Shown here: positions 6,690 to 7,840 of the stretch, piece after piece
How positions within the stretch are numbered: position 1 is the stretch's first letter
Layout of the letters: each line of letters begins with the position of its first letter
Source of the DNA: JBOHBN01 sp050698355
GTDB lineage: Bacteria > Actinomycetota > Actinomycetes > Streptosporangiales > WHST01
NCBI GenBank assembly: GCA_050698355.1
Contig: JBOHBN010000110.1
Location: 1-7,840 of the forward strand
DNA: 7,840 nt
Reading direction: 5' to 3'
Made by a program: the position numbers and the translations under genes
Notes under the pieces: generated by a model
Seen by the model: the letters and a program-made list of their open reading frames with translations, nothing else
Database searches by the model: none
Told to the model about the DNA's origin: nothing

Positions 6690-6944
6690 ATGACTGACAG
6701 TGGCGCCGTGACGCTGCGCCTCTCGGCCGAGGAGCTGGCCGCACTCGACGCGTTGACCGCCGGTATCGGGGTGCTCGCCGAGCGGGAGATCGGCACCGAC
6801 GCGGCGGTCGTGGCCGCGACCGAGCTCGGCCTGACCCGGCTGCTGGAGGATTTCGAGCTCCCCGATGAGGCCGTACGTGAGCGGGTGTCGTCGGCTCGCG
6901 ACGGCGTGCGTACGGCGTGGAGCCGCGGCAACGCCTGCCTGTGA
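6690..6944 (+). CDS. Small ribbon-helix-helix-like protein, 84 residues
   Basis: I do not recognise a named family. The ATG at 6690 follows GGGAGG (6679-6684) by 5 bases, a good ribosome site. The N-terminus VTLRLSAEELAALDALTAG (7-25) has the strand-then-helix pattern of a CopG/Arc-type ribbon-helix-helix domain. A second helix, GTDAAVVAATELGLTRLLEDF, follows after an insert of about 10 residues longer than usual. The C-terminal part, LPDEAVRERVSSARDGVRTAW, is a charged helix, and the protein ends NACL. It is cytoplasmic, with no signal or membrane segment. It is divergent from the TetR gene and 36 bases before the MOSC gene, so it is likely co-transcribed with the latter. A DNA-binding role is inference; no toxin partner is adjacent, so an antitoxin role is not supported. 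Confidence 0.7.
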   Translation: MTDSGAVTLRLSAEELAALDALTAGIGVLAEREIGTDAAVVAATELGLTRLLEDFELPDEAVRERVSSARDGVRTAWSRGNACL

Positions 6945-6980
6945 TCAGCAGGAGGTAGGCGCAGGAAGGAGGGGGTCGAT

Positions 6981-7616
6981 GTGGGTGTCGCACGGCTCGT
7001 CACCGTCAACGTTGTCCACCGCGTCCGGCCCGGCCATTTCCACGACACCGCGATCGACAAGCGCCCGGTCGAGGGCCCGGTGGGGGTCGACGAGCAGGGT
7101 CTTGCCGGCGACCGGCAGGTCGACCGGAGCCACGGCGGGCCGGACAAGGCCGTGTACGCGTACTCGACCGAGGACGCCGACTGGTGGGCCGTCGACCTGG
7201 GCCGTCCGATACCGCCGGGGCTGTTCGGGGAGAACCTGCGTACCGTCGGGCTGCCGGTCAGCGATGCCGTCATCGGGGAACGGTGGCGGATCGGGACGGC
7301 CCGGTTCGAGGTGCGGATGCCGCGTACGCCCTGCGACAACCTGTCCCACCGGACGGGGGAGGAGCGGTTCCACCTCCGCTTCTACGCGAGCGGCAGGGTC
7401 GGCGCCATGCTGAAGGTCCTCGCCGCCGGCCAGGTGCGGACAGGTGACGAGGTCGTGATCGAAGAACGCCCGGACCACCGCGTACGGGTGAGCGACCTGG
7501 TCACCGGCGCGGATGCCGAGCAGATGCAGCGTCTCCTAGACGCCGGCATCCCTCTCGCGCGCAGCGTCCGTGCGAAGGCGCGGCGCCTTCTAAGGCGTGC
7601 GGCTCTCGCGGGATAG
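6981..7616 (+). CDS. MOSC domain-containing protein (YiiM-like)
   Basis: This 211-residue protein matches the MOSC (molybdenum cofactor sulfurase C-terminal) fold in its stand-alone YiiM-like form. Characterised relatives act in reduction of N-hydroxylated bases such as 6-hydroxylaminopurine using molybdenum cofactor, but the substrate here is unknown. Key blocks are GLAGDRQVDRSHGGPDKAVYAY (40-61), PGLFGENLRTVGL (79-91) and VRMPRTPCDNLS with the conserved Cys118, the likely cofactor or sulfur ligand. FYASGRVGAMLKVLAAGQVRTGD follows in two parts, and the tail carries VRAKARRLLRRA. No signal peptide is seen, so it is cytoplasmic. GTG at 6981 has GGAGGGGG (6968-6975) upstream; an ATG two bases earlier is in another frame. 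The gene follows the small protein by 36 bases, presumably in one transcript. A 7-bp perfect dyad, AAGGCGC-G-GCGCCTT (7575-7589), lies near its 3' end. Confidence 0.88.
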   Translation: MGVARLVTVNVVHRVRPGHFHDTAIDKRPVEGPVGVDEQGLAGDRQVDRSHGGPDKAVYAYSTEDADWWAVDLGRPIPPGLFGENLRTVGLPVSDAVIGERWRIGTARFEVRMPRTPCDNLSHRTGEERFHLRFYASGRVGAMLKVLAAGQVRTGDEVVIEERPDHRVRVSDLVTGADAEQMQRLLDAGIPLARSVRAKARRLLRRAALAG

Positions 7617-7718
7617 CATGCATGGTGTGTGGGATGTTCGCATGGACTCACGCGCTAGTGGGCACACTGGTAGAGAGGACAACAGGGCCACCGGGGCACA
7701 CCGGAGTGAATCACTTGG

Positions 7719-7739
7719 CTGTACCTTTGCCTGTACCTT
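7719..7739 (+). repeat. CTGTACCTT direct repeat pair
   Basis: CTGTACCTT occurs at 7719-7727 and again at 7731-7739, 12 bases apart start to start. The pair sits directly upstream of and touching the candidate -35 region of the DUF3040 promoter, where an activator or repressor could bind. Nine bases repeated once can also arise by chance. Confidence 0.35.
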
Positions 7740-7766
7740 CCGCGTTGCCCGGCAGCTTCGTATGCT
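7738..7766 (+). promoter_or_regulatory. Candidate promoter for the DUF3040 gene
   Basis: TATGCT (7761-7766) is a reasonable actinobacterial -10 box. Seventeen bases upstream is TTCCGC (7738-7743), a weak -35. Transcription would begin near 7773, giving a leader of about 47 bases before the GTG at 7820. Confidence 0.35.
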
Positions 7767-7819
7767 GGGAGTACCGGCCGGTAGGCGCAAGGGGGATCCG
7801 GCCTCTTCGGGAGGACGAC

Positions 7820-7840
7820 GTGCCGCTGTCAGAGCATGAG
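7820..7840 (+). CDS. DUF3040 domain protein, first seven codons only
   Basis: The GTG at 7820 follows a good ribosome site (GGGAGGA, 7809-7815) and reads VPLSEHE to the window end. This is the highly characteristic opening of actinobacterial DUF3040 proteins (usually MPLSEHEQ), small proteins with two predicted membrane segments often encoded upstream of mraZ and the division/cell-wall cluster. Only the N-terminus is visible, so the identification rests on seven residues plus the ribosome site and the spacing. Function is unknown. Confidence 0.7.

Larger units (their letters stand above)
7617..7819. other. Non-coding region before the DUF3040 gene
   Basis: These 203 bases carry no gene I can support. 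They include GCATGCAT just after the MOSC stop, a pair of CTGTACCTT repeats (7719-7727, 7731-7739), a candidate promoter (7738-7766) and the ribosome site before 7820. An open plus-strand frame (7597-7839) lacks any ribosome site or protein-like pattern. Confidence 0.5.

Noticed and set aside
6690..6944. Antitoxin of a toxin-antitoxin pair
   Set aside because: The RHH-like look suggested it, but the next gene is a clear MOSC protein and the divergent one a TetR regulator; no toxin fold is adjacent.
6635..7339. Extended N-terminus of the TetR protein (up to 427 residues)
   Set aside because: The added part lies opposite the small gene and the MOSC gene, is Ser/Arg/Thr-rich and has no domain. 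The TetR family begins shortly before its helix-turn-helix.
7640..7700. tRNA-like string TGGTAGAGAGGAC
   Set aside because: It resembles a D-arm, but no anticodon arm, T-arm (GTTCGAATC-like) or acceptor pairing can be found around it.
7617..7819. MraZ-type operator repeats (GTGGG boxes) before the DUF3040 gene
   Set aside because: GTGGG occurs only in isolated, irregular positions (near 7626 and 7658) rather than as evenly spaced repeats.

Overview
The window is high-GC DNA with many GTG starts, tightly overlapping genes and actinobacterial gene families: gatCAB, an LppZ-like PQQ-type dehydrogenase lipoprotein beside gatB, and the first codons of a DUF3040 protein. This points to a member of the Actinomycetota (actinomycetes). 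The genus cannot be fixed from the sequence alone.

Layout. (1) Positions 1-321 are odd. About 175 bases read on the minus strand as the interior of an unrecognised, probably exported protein. They join directly onto the last ~48 codons of gatC on the plus strand, so the N-terminal half of gatC is absent. (2) gatA (318-1811) and gatB (1808-3307) are intact and chained by 4-base GTGA overlaps. With GatC they form the tRNA-dependent amidotransferase that converts Glu-tRNA(Gln) and/or Asp-tRNA(Asn) to the amidated forms. (3) A 266-base convergent intergenic region holds a tandem 19-bp repeat and a 36-bp near-perfect palindrome, the likely shared transcription end. (4) A minus-strand operon reads from right to left: TetR-family regulator (6634-6056), 12-TM-type APC amino-acid permease (6063-4801, overlapping the regulator by 8 bases), and a secreted GSDH/PQQ-type sugar dehydrogenase lipoprotein (4776-3574). 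(5) Divergent from the regulator, across 55 bases carrying inverted repeats, are a small ribbon-helix-helix-like protein (6690-6944) and a MOSC-domain protein of the YiiM type (6981-7616). (6) After a ~200-base non-coding stretch with a candidate promoter, a DUF3040 gene begins at 7820 and runs off the window.

How the genes work together. gatCAB is housekeeping. The permease and lipoprotein are probably co-transcribed with, and controlled by, the TetR protein, whose ligand may be the permease substrate; this is inference. The MOSC protein may act in detoxifying reduction or sulfur/molybdenum-cofactor-linked chemistry. I found no mobile element, CRISPR array, RNA gene or clear undescribed multi-gene system. 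The points most worth a second look are the gatC junction, the palindrome/repeat block after gatB, and the regulator-permease-dehydrogenase operon with its divergent intergenic dyads.
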